From: Lepidodermella squamata
Taxonomy: Eukaryota; Gastrotricha
Reading direction: 5' to 3'
DNA: 64,000 nt
NCBI GenBank assembly: GCA_047495785.1
Contig: JBLDXI010000001.1
Location: forward strand, 4,402,001-4,466,000
A program made the position numbers and the translations under genes. Shown here in pieces: positions 1 through 12,200 of this stretch. Under the pieces are notes generated by a model. That model was given only the letters and a program-made list of their open reading frames with translations, was not told the origin of the DNA and ran no database searches. Within the stretch, counting starts at the first letter, position 1; the number at the start of each line of letters is the position of its first letter.

Positions 1-589
1 CAAACTGAAGACACGCAACTTATGAAATTCTCGCTTTTACGGCAGGTAATTTTAATGCTCGTACGAAGCTGGCTAGCATTGACGTCACTGGATGCCGTCG
101 AGAGTGAAGAGCTCAAATGAGTGGGTAAGCTGTAAACTTTTGTTATTGCCTGCCATAATGGCTCAATTCTTCAAAGCTAAGCTTGAGATATTGTTCAGCC
201 TCAACGTCATTATTCCAAGTAGTTTCCTGCTCGATCTTCTCTCGAATGGGTGCTTCGAGGGTGATGACGAGGAATTTTCCGCCTCGAGAAGTACCTATAT
301 TTGGCAACGAACGATCTAGCCATCTACAATGCCAAATAACGTTTATCGCTATTACACCGCAGTGAAAATGTCGACAGCGGCAAAGCCAACGTAAGTTATC
401 ACATTTTTTGTTCATGTGACTTGGACATCTCATTTGGCTCAAAAGGAGGCTTGGATTTCTCAATTTCCTCGCGGAGATCGTGGATGTGTTTACTTTCCAC
501 CGAATCAAGCTGAATCCTTGTCTCGGCGTTTGGAGCGCATTAGTTGGCGCTGTTATTCTGCGAATAGCTCTTTCAAGTCACTTGTTGGA

Positions 590-870
590 GTTCGCAGCGG
601 CGGCTTGTCGAACATTGTTCTCCGTGAACACTACTCAATCGCGTTCATAAACGTGCCTTGTTTCGGGGTCGAAGACTCGATATGCATTCCGATTTGTTGC
701 GACACCAAGGTGGCTCATCAACTTGGCTTTTTCCTTTGCTCGTTTGGGATCCTTAACAAACATAGGAAGCCGAACACCTTAATCATCCGCCCGAAAAAAC
801 CCTCGATCGGCGTCCCGCTTGGCTGGTTACCGAAGTTCTTTCATTTACATGACCTAACCTTGCATGCCAA
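590..870 (-). pseudogene. copia pol fragment, region after the integrase core
   Basis: The minus-strand translation contains a KVFGCLCF-like motif followed by KDPKRAKEKAKLMSHLGVA and a segment ending YRVFDPETRHVYERD. In copia polyproteins this layout follows the integrase core and leads into the Y-R-x-x-D-P signature. A stop codon directly after the ERD segment and another after the Asn-rich stretch show it is not functional. A plus-strand open frame over 416-1063 is a shadow of this region. Confidence 0.75.
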
Positions 871-877
871 AGATCAG

Positions 878-1141
878 TCACGTGTAACAACGCTCTCGTA
901 TATTAGGCGTTATAACATTGCAATTCAAGGTGTAAATTATATCTCGTCTTTGAGCCCTGGCAATTTCCTTGCCATGGTGCTTCAGGAAGCACTGATCTCC
1001 AGCGAACACCACTTTGTTTACGCGCTCTGTAGCTGCAGAAACAGAAAACAAGTTCACTGCTAATGCTGGGATCACCAACACTCCATGCAACGTGAAATTG
1101 GTACCAACTTGGTAATCAGCTTCACAACGCCTGATCCGCAA
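878..1141 (-). pseudogene. copia protease / GAG-pre-integrase fragment
   Basis: An 87-codon open stretch contains GVLVIPALAVNLFSVSAAT. This is the pattern 'VLYVP-hydrophobic-NLLSVS' found between the copia protease and the pre-integrase zinc domain. No complete protease active site or HHCC zinc domain is seen. It belongs to the same decayed element as the flanking fragments. Confidence 0.75.
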
Positions 1142-1634
1142 GCTGTCAGTACGTTACCATCACCCACCGTCGCGCTAAAATGCTGGTATTATGAACAATG
1201 TCGATCTAGTTCGTTATGTGTCTTGAGACGACAATGAAACTCTTTTCCTCTTCGGCGATTTCATTCGTGACGAATCGTCCGTCACTTCGGTACTGAGCGC
1301 GCTGAACGCAACCGTAACAACAATATTTGTTCTGCAATTGGGCTGTGTAGAAGTTAGATCGGAGAAGTTACTATTCGTGTGTTTTATTCATAAGAGGATA
1401 GCCTAGTTTAACTTGCTCTTGTGTTGTAAACAGAGTACGAGAGTACATACTACAAAAGCACTCGAGTTTAATGTCGTTATAATAGTTGGAGCCGTTCCAA
1501 TCTCGAACCAGTAGCCAACGCAATTGCCGTGATGGTTATATTCCAATTAGTTGTGTCGTCAGGCGCCCAAACGTGGTCTTGCGTGGCAAGACCACGTCCT
1601 TGAACAGTCCTATCATTGCATGAAATATTTTATA

Positions 1635-1850
1635 TCAATCTTCCGATAAAATTTGGCTGGCTGCGTCGACCAACTCTAACGTCACGTCGTGATCATGCTG
1701 CCAAGTCGTCGCCCCTGGGCACGCATTTTGCTTATGCCCCAGGCGCCAGCACTTGCAGCATCCGGTTCCCCGGCGCTTCGCGCCCTTCACGGCGCCGCGA
1801 GGCTTTCTTTTTCGCCCGCGGGCCGCCGTTGCGCTAAGAAGGAGGCACAA
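1635..1850 (-). pseudogene. copia gag zinc-knuckle fragment
   Basis: The frame contains CCKCWRLGHKQNAC, a CCHC zinc knuckle of the form C-x2-C-x4-H-x4-C, preceded by a Lys/Arg-rich stretch. This is typical of the nucleocapsid end of retrotransposon gag. It lies upstream (minus-strand sense) of the protease and pre-integrase fragment at the spacing expected for one element. The rest of gag is not recognisable. Confidence 0.75.
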
Positions 1851-2059
1851 CGGTGTAGGTTTTGTGAATTCAGTGTGAATTCAGGCCATTGCTTCTTCAT
1901 ACGTGTTTGGTTCAGTATCCTGAAAAATAGCTGCTAAAGCAAGATTAGCTACTCCACTTTCATGTTCAGGAAATGCTTCTGCTAGAGGTGCAAGGAATAC
2001 ATTGTTTGCGGGTTGACCCATTGACGCAAACCGGAAGGGTTGGAATATTTCTGGTCGGC

Positions 2060-2425
2060 TTAGAACGGCTTGTCAGGAAATGCTGCTGGGATTGAAGGGC
2101 TCACCAACCAACCCAACGTGTTTAATTGCCGCATATAAACAGTGTCGTCAAAAAATATGAGTCGGACTGTATGCGGCTGCACGGTACTAAGCGCACACCA
2201 GCTGTTCCTTTTGGTTAAAATTGTTAAAATATCGGCTGGCATTTCGTTGGTGGAAAGCCATTGTGGTTCAATGACTTTCCGTTCGACCAAGTCACGAATG
2301 AAATGTAACTTTATGTCAATGTGTTCACTGCGCTGACTTGCAGCGTGGTTCTCGGCAATGCTTTTCGCTGACAAGTTGTCAATATGAATAGTAGTAGGGG
2401 AAGACAACGGAGAAAACGCGGTCAT
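2060..2425 (-). pseudogene. copia RNase H C-terminal fragment
   Basis: This 121-codon open stretch contains IHIDNLSAKSIAEN, then RSEHIDIKLHFIRD and ADILT. These are the conserved D-N-x-S-A, K/E-H-I-D and ADILTK signatures at the RNase H end of copia pol. It lies upstream of the gag fragment on the same strand, so it derives from a second copy or a rearrangement. Confidence 0.85.
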
Positions 2426-2430
2426 CGACC

Positions 2431-3227
2431 GCCTGGAAGAGGAATCCTTTAGCTTTATAGAGGAATCCTATCGTTGTTGCCAAGGACGAGCTCGACATTT
2501 TTTAGACGTAAAACGTAGAAACTAGAATTACGACCTCAAAACCTCCAAGTTCTGAGGTCGATCTCGGATCGGTCGAAAACTTCAGCAATGTTCGCATGGA
2601 GACCTTCTGCCCCTCTTGGCTATTCTCCTATCCTAATACGCTGGATCCTATATATTGTGAGAAAAATGGCCGTTTTCCAACTGCGAAATCGGCTACTAAT
2701 TCCAGGTATGTTCCTTGCCCAATAAATTGATAAGAAATTATATCAGCCTCTTCTTTTCCCAGATTCGAGAATTCTATTATCTCCTGCTTCAACCTCGATG
2801 ATTGAAATTTGAATAAATTCCGATTATTATCAATCATTCGTGTTTTATTTCTCTTTGTGTTTTCAACCGTTTATTCATCAAAGATACCGATTTTCCAGGA
2901 AACACTGAGTATAGTAAGATCTACATCGAGATTTTTTTTAGCATACAACAATATCAAAGACTTGCATTGCCGCGAGATTGAAAAAAATAAAAATCATAAT
3001 TTATTCAGACGAGTGGTGGTGTGGAAAAAATATCAGATCATTCTCCGTATTTTCAAAGACATTTCAGAAAAAAATACATTTTTCGGTGAACATAAAAAAA
3101 TCGTCTATTTCTTTACATGACGAGATAAAGTTTCAAAACTAAAAAAAATAACCGATTTTTTGTTAGGATTGCGATAAAATTTGTTAGCTGATTGTTAAAA
3201 TATAATAGACTAGTTGTTGTACATTTA
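2431..3227. other. intergenic stretch, nothing recognised
   Basis: AT-rich sequence between the copia fragments and the last exon of SLC4 gene A. Short open frames are present, but none has a recognisable motif or biased codon use. The 3' UTR of SLC4 gene A should lie at the right-hand side. Confidence 0.5.
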
Positions 3228-6200
3228 TCACGCGTTGTGGCTAGCCGACGGCCGGCGCAGGTCGGTGACAGAGGGCTCGCGCGACGGCGACACGACGACG
3301 ATGGTAGGCGGCGGCACGAGGTTGGCCATTTGCTGGCCGTCGCCCCGCGACCGGTCGCCGCGCCTCAACCGCTGCCAGCACCGTTTGCGCACCTTCGACG
3401 TCTTCGATTTAGCGCCATTTTCTATTGAGCTAGCGTTGACCTTCAATAAACGGGAAAAAACAGAAAAAAATTAGGAAAAAATGATATAATTTTGTTAAAA
3501 TATTAAATTTTAAGCTCAAAAATAGTCAGGCTCAAATTTTACGTTCTTCGGATTTTTTCTCGAAAAAGTAAAGCAAATTCACATGAAAAATGTCAATTCT
3601 TTCGATTCAAGGCGATTGCGAAAAATGTAGATTTTAAGCAGAATTTTTTTTTAAATCGACAATTTATAACCGAATATAGGAGACATTATTCCCCTTAATT
3701 TTGAGAATTACTATAAATATACCGCAAAAAAGTTGCCCATTTTCGCATGCATTTCATAGCCAGTTTTTCATGGCTTTGAATGTGTCAATTACCTCTTTAT
3801 TTTGATCATCGTGTTGCGGACAAACAGCGAGCGGGTTCTTTGGCAGCACGTCGTCGACCCAGCGCAGTTCGTCCTGCGTGAACACGTAGTCGAGCAGTTT
3901 CCGCAACAACACCATCACAACAAGCTGAAAGCAGAAAACAAATGATCAAAATAAGAACTAGAAAATTTCAAAAATATAGTGAATCAGCAAGTATCTATCA
4001 GCACTATTCGATCTACACATCTACCTATTTTTGAAAGATTAATCGAATTCCGCGTGAAATCACACAAAACTTGTCGCAATATTGAGAATCTTCCATTTCT
4101 CCTTTTTCACCAGATCAAACAAATTACAGCGCCTGCCATAAGTTCAATTGGGCATTTTTTAGGAAGTTCAACTATTTTTTTTTTAAATTGAACCTACCCC
4201 AAAGAATATTCCATTTTTTATCTGCAATCTAACCGAAAAGACAACAAATTTAACGGAGCGAACCCGGAAAACCCCGATGGTAACTGAATCGGAAATTTTC
4301 GGTATTTTACCCAGTTGGACCTAATTCTTTGGATTTTTTAATCCCATTGACATATTTGATTACTATTCTTGTTATTTTTTAAATTTTTCTAATACTTTTC
4401 TGGCCATGAGATGAGTATTCATCTGTCATTTTAGAGTTTCTGAACCCTTTTTCGTGTATTTTCTTTGCTCTTGCTCTTTCTTTCACTGCGGGACACGCTG
4501 TATTGAAATTGTTTAGGAAAAATTAAAAAATAACTTTAGTTTCAATTTGAAATTTTTCAAATACCGTATGGTGATTAGAATTATGGACTAAATTTATTCA
4601 CTGTTTTTCGAGGATCAAAATTTAGTCAAAAATCGAGAAATTTTCTGCGCTACGGAACTTCGAAATATTTTTTCTGTGCGGAGTCGAGAAATGGGCCTGC
4701 AGCTTACCATGAGTATAAAAAGTATTGAAATGGACTTGGTTTGCTTGATAACCCAGAGAAAAACGAAAGCCAGAAGTTGTATCGCAGTGAACAAGTGAAC
4801 GCGCCACGTTTTCATGTGGCGGAGGTAGGGAGCGTCCGGCTGGTACTTGACCGGCATGAAAAACAGCAAGATGCGCTGGTAGAACTGCGACGTCTGCAGG
4901 GCGGCAAGGCCCATGAACAGAAACACGCCGTACAGCACGGGCATAGGAATGAATTTGAGCACCATGCGCAGCGGGATCGAACACCCGATGAGGGCGAACA
5001 CGATGAAGCCGGTGATGCGCTGCTCGATGAGGCCGAGGAAGCGCGGCTGTTCGCCTGGGGCTGATGTTTCCGACTGTTTCCGCAGCGAGTTGACGTGCGT
5101 TATTGACAGGACGGTGGCTGCGACGAAGTAGGGCAGGCCGAATGTAGCGCAGAAGCACACGTGAAGCGTGAGGATGAACAGGTCCAAATGGTAGCCTTTT
5201 CCTTTCTAGAAAATGAGAAAGAGATTGAGTGAATAATCTATCGAAAATTGATCAAAACTAATACGTAAAAATTGGAAAATTTAAGAAAGGAATCCCTAAG
5301 AATGCAAAATTTCAAAAAATTGAAAGAATATACAAAAAATTCAAATTTCAAAATGTTGAAGAAAATTTCAAAATTACAAAGATTTTACGAAATAAATCAA
5401 TATTAAAAATCTCAAGATTTCCAAAAATTAATGCTTTCAATAATTAAAAAAAAAATTCAAATTAATGGTCTCGTGTTTTAAAATTTGAACTCTTCTTTTG
5501 CGACGCAAAAAAATAATTCCGAATAATTGTATGATAGCTTGGTTCACATTTTTCAAATATCTATTCGGGATTTTTCAAAAATGTATTCGGATTTTTTTAG
5601 CTCAAATTTTCCAGAAATGAGAAATTTAGTCAAAATGCGGTGATGAAAACTTACGACTAGTTTGTGTTCGCGTCTATTGACAATGACGGCCGTAATTTGC
5701 TGATCCATGAACAGCAGGACGGCGAGTAGGATGGCTGGAAAGGCGGCGACGCCGCACGTCCACACCGGGTTGGCCCAGAAGTCGACGAGCCACGGGCGGC
5801 CGGGTTTAGTCGGCGCGAACTGGTCTGGAACTTCGAGTTTAGGCGTCGGCAGGGCGACGAAGTAATCAACGGCCACCATTGTTAGAATCGATATCGATAC
5901 GGCGAAATCGCTGACGAAATTACGGACCTGATATAATAGAACAAAAATATTGCTCAAGCATTCGGAAAACTTCGAAGTAAAAGAACAATTTTTCACTTAT
6001 TTTCTATTCAGCTAAACCGGCGATATCGTAACTTCTCCGCATTTCATATTTACTGATTACAGAAATATTTTTGAACCGTCATGTATTTTATGGTCATTTA
6101 TTAGAAATTGTTGTATATGAAGCCTTATATATCGTTAATTTGAGAGCACGGCACGGAGTTTTGAAATTTGGTTTCACGTTTCGCCGTAGACATTCAGCTA

Positions 6201-9200
6201 TATTCATGCGATAATATCAAAGATTTGGCGTTTTACTTCTAGTCAATTATTTTCTCATCATCTCATGTTGAGTTTATTCCATCTTTTGGTTAAAAAGACG
6301 TTCAATTTGTGTTCAACCACGCCGTAGGATCGGGTGCGTATAATTGCTCAAACAATTAGCGATCATTTCTCCGATGTTTTTCTGCCGCGTGCAAGCAGCT
6401 GGATAGCCGATCAAGCCTCACGTGGCAAATATTATTGTCGAGAGCCTTTGAAGCACCCTATAAAAAAGGCGCGATCTCGCCCGCTTGATCATTATTATCT
6501 ATCCCCCAGTGAAGTTTGATATCTTGCATCTTTTTCGCCGTATCAACCATGCCAAGCTACGCTATCGTCTTAGCTCTGATGAGCATAGCTTTCGCTCAAT
6601 TTGGTAAAAAAAAACTATCAACAGTTTTTTTATAATTAAGCTTATATCTTATATTCCAGTCGCCTGTGATCAGTACTATGATCAGATGTACAGACAAACT
6701 GGCGCAAAATGCGATACTAATCGAACTATTTTGCAGACCCAAACCGTCTCGCTGATTTTGTGCACTTTGAAGTGCAGTAAAAACCCGCTGTGCAAAGCCG
6801 TGTTGTATGGAGACTATGCCAATACCTATCAACTGAAGAAAGGATTCTGCTCACTGGAACAGTCGTGCCAGGTCTATACGAACATGCGGTTGAAAAACTT
6901 GGATGGGCTTTTTACCTACTTGAAACAGGAATACTATGACCAGGCTGTAAAGTCGGCAAAAACTTTGCCATAGAGCAGCTGGACGATCATCACGCCGCTT
7001 AGCGGGCGCTTCATCATGAGGATTCCATGGGCTATATTTATCTATATATCATTCTGAGGTGGATGTTTGCTTGAATCAGTAATTTTGTCGCATGTGTTTG
7101 TTAACAGGTGATGAGCATTAATAAATTTGAGGTTGTGGGTAGAAACTTTGAAATTTGAGTTAAAATCGGATAAGTATGTGAATATTTGAAAATTTGAAAA
7201 TTGCAGAGGGGTTTTTTTTATTCGCAACAGAAAATACAGCTACAGCTGCAATTTTTTGCATTCGAAAATTCGCTACAGAAATACTGTATTTCTGCTGCAT
7301 TTTCTGCGGATTCTTATAAAAAATACAGAAAATACAGCCCTATTTTTCCAACAAATAATACAGCCAGAAAAAGTGTGCAAAGTGTAGAAATGGGGCTGCT
7401 TGTGCGCATAAAAATTGCCGGGGCGAAAATTTTAAGAAAAAAAATGGCCCTCCACATCGACTTCGCCTAGTAAACAAAGTCGCATTTGCGGATGACTTAC
7501 AAGGTTGCGTATTTTGTACAGATTCAAAAATCATGTGCTGGAAAAATACACTTTGTACTGTATAAAATATAGCGAATTTATGAATGCGTAGATGATTCTA
7601 GCATTTTTTGCAGAAAGTGCTATTTTCGAACGACAATACACAAAATACAGTATATACTGTTCGAAGTGTTGCGAATAAAAAAAAACCCCTCAGCAACATC
7701 ATGCTTCAAACCCGGATAGTAGGTCGAAATGACCGTTAGCAAGCGAAAAATGGGGTTTGGCAAATTTTCTCTACAAGAGAGCGGAATTTGTGGTTCTTTA
7801 CGCTAAAGAGTAAAAAATTCAGCTACAGGTTTCGATTTAGGACCTGAGTATGATCAATCCGTTGAATGAGGAAGGGCTTTTACTTTGAGCAATCAATATT
7901 GCATTCGCTTAAAAAAAATTTCAAACTCTCAGGTATTTCAGGAATTATTAGAAGTAAAGAAAAATTGTCACCTGAATCAACTTTATGGTGAGCGGAACCA
8001 AAATTTGGAATATTTATTGGGCCAGAAACCACTTTTCAGAACTTCCAAGATGTTACAATAGACCATCGTACTTCTAAATATATAATGTTCAAATTCAGCG
8101 TAAAATTCTGTGCAAGGCGTAACGTTCACTTCAGAAAGTATACAGGGTCCTGAATTCATAGAATTATTTGAAAATCAACATTTCGCAAATTTTGAGTTTG
8201 GTTCCGATGAAAGATATTCTGAAAGGAATGGCATCAACCTTTTGCGGAATTTCCTATATGAAGCCTATATATCGTTAATTTGAGAGCATTATTCGGCATA
8301 ATTCGTAGTAAAAACTTTACTGAAAATTGATTATCGAACCGAGTTTTGACATTTAGTTTCACTTTTCGCCGGAGACATTCAGCTATATTCATGCGATACC
8401 TATCAAACATTCGACGTTTTACCACTAGTCAATTATTCTTAAGCAATTCTCAATTTCTCCATCTAATGTTGAGTTCTTGGAGGAATAGTAAGTTGAGTTC
8501 GTTCCAACTTTTTATTATAAAGACATTCAATTTTTTGCCGTTTTTGCTCAATTAATTAGCGATCATTTCTCCGATGGTGTTTTCCTACCGCGTGCAAGCA
8601 GCTGGATAGCCGATCAAGCCTCACGTGGCAAATATTATTGTCGAGAGCCTTTGAAGCACCCTATAAAACAGGCGCGATCTCGCCCGCTTGATCATTATTA
8701 TCCCTCCCCAGTGAAGTTTAATATCTTGCATAAGTATATTTCGCCGTATCAACCATGCCAAGCTACGCTATCGTCTTAGCTCTGATGAGCATAGCTTTCG
8801 CTCAGTTCGGTAAAAAATTTATTAAAAATTATTTTTTAATTACCGCATTTGTTCCATAAGGCTTTAAAATTTTCTACTTCCCGAAAATTCCTAAAAAGTG
8901 GGCTACTAAACAAAATGGGCGGTTTATTAGCCTACTGAATTTGGCAGTTGAAGCTATTCTATGAGAAGCCTACCACCATCCCATCATAACATAATAGCCC
9001 GGGTGACATTAGAGATGGGCGATTTGTTTGACGCTGACGTCATGACATGGGCTACCATTAGCGACTGGGCTATTATTTGAACAAATAATGTTGTAAGCTA
9101 TTATTTTTTAGGCGCCTGTCAACAGCAGCAATACTTGTCCGCTTATGCTCTATGCGATTCTAATCGAACTATCTCGCAGCACAAAAATACTAACTTCATA

Positions 9201-12200
9201 ACCTGCTGTAACATGTGCACGAAAAACCCGCTTTGCAAAGCCATAGAGACAATCAAGATCAATTCCTACACAGCGAAGAGAGATTTCTGTTCATTGGAAC
9301 AGTCTTGCACGATCTATACGAACATTTGTTTGAACAGAGGGCACTATGCCTACTTCAAACCGGAATACTATGCCCAGGCCATGAAAGCGGCAAGACAAAA
9401 GGATAGAGTGCCTTGCGTAAAACAAAGACCAGATGGCAGCTGAGCGGACATGTCATCATGAGTATCCGATGGGCTTTATTTAGATATAATATAAGTATAT
9501 CATTTGCGCGGAGGTGGATGTTTGCGTGAATCAGTCAATTTATCTTATTTGTTAACACGGTACATGTGATGAGCGTATCAATAAAAATGAGGTTTTGGGT
9601 AGAAACTGTAAACTTTAAAATTGGAGTTTTAAAATCTGAGAAAAATTATATTTTATACTTTTGGAAAATTTCAGTTAGAGTGAAGAGTGGGCTTTGGCAT
9701 TTTTCTGCATTTTACAGCAAATCGAAAACATGTGGATTGACTTGAAGAGGGACGATTCTTGGATTCTAAATTGTTCCTCAAGAATTTTGAATTTTAAAAT
9801 TTAAAATTCGATAACTGCGAACTGCGAGCCCCATCTATTTTGAAGTTCCGAACTAGTTTGTTGCCAATTTCAAATTCCAATACTTTAAATTCCAAAGGGT
9901 TGAAAATTTTAATTCAATTTTTTCATAAACAAATTAAAAAATTGCAGCTATCTTTTGGAATATTTTCAGAAAATCCTCCGACGTAAACGATCTCCGCATG
10001 AATAAGCAGCGAATTAAGAAACATTAAGAAACTAAAACTAAATTGTTAACTAGGTAAATAGTAAAATTGTCTTGAATTTTCCTGATAAAAGCCACCAAGA
10101 TGTGAGCGAAGATAGAAAATTTACGATTATTTCGCAATGGCAATGGCTTAAAACCTACAGCAAAAGAGTCAAACTAGCAATTAACTTATTCGGCGTGTAG
10201 AGTAACCATTTCCTAATTAACTTTTCTAAAATGTAACCTACCCATCCTTCAGCCGCGATTTCATCAATAAAAGTGAATTAAATTTGACCCGAGAAAACCC
10301 GGAAAACTTTAAAAGTAACTGGTATGCTAATTTTCGGTATTTTACCAGTCTCACCTGGATTTCTCGGGATTTTTCAAATTGTAATAAATAGATAATCAAA
10401 ATGTGCCAGATATTTTTGTTAGAAAATTTAACGAAAATCTAACCTTGGCTGGAAAGAACGGCGAAGTTCTGAAATTGCGCAGCGAGAACGCCATCGCACA
10501 GGTGCCAACGAAAACGAGACACGAGAAGAAGAAGACATCCGGCACCGGTTTCGCCAGGCCACACCCCGGGCCCAACTGCCTGCACATGGGCAAATTGACG
10601 CACTGCGACACGTTGAGACCGCGGCAATCGAACGCCGACGAGTTGAACGCCGGATTCGCCGAGTACAACGGCGACAGCGAGTAAGCGTACGAGTGGTTCG
10701 ACTCGACCCAGTCGCAGCTACACGAATAATCAGCGTTGAGTCGATCGGGCCGCGAAATGCCGTTTTTGCGATAAATCCCGAGCAGGGCGACGAAAGATTC
10801 GAAAATGAAAATCACCGAAATTAAGGTCGCGAAACACTCCTCGGTAAATCGTGTTATCAGCGATACTAATGCATTTAAATCGAACGCAACTATTAGCATT
10901 AAATATAAAGCCGTCCAAATTCCGATCCAAAACCGAAGGGTTAAGTAGTCCAAGCCGTTTTCCGAGGCGAACGAGTATAGAATTTTTTCGAACAACAAAA
11001 CCGGCCCAGTTGAGCCGATTATCGTTATCGGCTGCCCGGCGAATAAATGGTATGTTGTTCCGCAAACGGCCGCTGTTAAAATCGACTCGAAGGCGGCCAT
11101 ATTTTGGCCGGTCGCGTTGCCTAGCAACCCGCCGAATGTGACAATTGGCGCGAGGCAGGCGAAAAATAGGTAGAAAATCGACGCGACGCATTGCATATTG
11201 AAGGCGTCGGTGATATCTGACGCGTACCACGGCGCCTTTCGCCTGATATCAGCAATCAGCCCGCCGAAAATGCGCCCAGTTCGCAGGAGGGTCGGATCGA
11301 CTGAATGCTGATTCTCCGACGCGTCATTTTCAGCCTGTTTCTTGACCAATTCATCGACTAGATTGTTGATAGTTGGCCCAGCTTCACCCGGGGCGGCACT
11401 ACTATCCGCGGTTTTATTGAACGACGCCTCTGATAGGGCCCGCTGGAATTTGGCCGGTAAATCTGTTTGGCTCAGCGATTTTTCGCTTGAAATTTGAGAT
11501 AAGACATTCATTTTTCTCGCCTCGCATGACGGGATACGCTTCGGTGGTTCGATGCGGATTTTCGGGTCCCATTCCGAGGGAGGCAGGGCGGTTGCTTCGT
11601 CTAGGAATTCGTCCAGTCCCGCGAGTAGGTCTTGCCGCGACGAGCCGCGATACGCCACGTCGCGGAAAATATCGTCCGACATGATAGTTTCCATCGATCG
11701 GCCGATTTCTCGCAGGTCTTTCGAGCGTGGCGATGGACCGAGAAGGATGAAGACGAAGCGAGTTGGCACAGCGACTTCTGATAGCTCGTTCAGCGTGACT
11801 TGAGATTTCAGGCGGATGAAAGCGGCTATGCTGGTTTTCAGGAATTCGACTCCGCCCACCAGCGAGGTGGAACCCTCCGAGCCGGGGGCGAGTTTTTTCG
11901 CGAAGTTTTCGTTTTGCTTGAATGCGTGGTCATGATCACCATTTTGAGGGGTTGCCGATCCGCCTTCAGCTGGCGAATCACCGCCTGCGCCTTCATTTTT
12001 CCCATCGGGTTGATCTAAAAAAATATCCAAATATTATATTTTTTCTGATTTATTAGAATTTTCGATCAATAAAAGAATATTATGGTAAAATCCTTAAAAA
12101 ATAAGGGACAAGCATTTAGCTTTAACCTTATATTTCAAATTTTTGTAATTTATGTTTATTTTCAAATTTTAAAAACCTTGAAATTTTGAAATTTTGAAAT

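Larger units (their letters stand above)
1..2430 (-). mobile_element. degenerate Ty1/copia LTR-retrotransposon fragments
   Basis: Several minus-strand fragments show copia hallmarks: a gag zinc knuckle near 1690-1850, a protease-to-GAG-pre-integrase stretch at 878-1141, a post-integrase-core segment around 590-860, and an RNase H end at 2060-2425. Frames are broken by stops and shifts. Read on the minus strand, RNase H lies upstream of gag, the reverse of the order within one element. The region therefore holds two adjacent fragmentary copies or one rearranged copy. No LTR pair was found. A perfect 10-bp-arm hairpin (GTGGTCTTGC and its complement, about 1573-1595) lies between the pieces. Confidence 0.8.

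Noticed and set aside
416-1063. 215-codon plus-strand open frame
   Set aside because: It is the antisense shadow of the copia pol fragments on the minus strand, and its own translation has no motif.
10403-11803. Several open frames on either strand over the large SLC4 gene A exon
   Set aside because: Shadows of the GC-rich coding exon; the minus-strand frame with SLC4 motifs explains the region.
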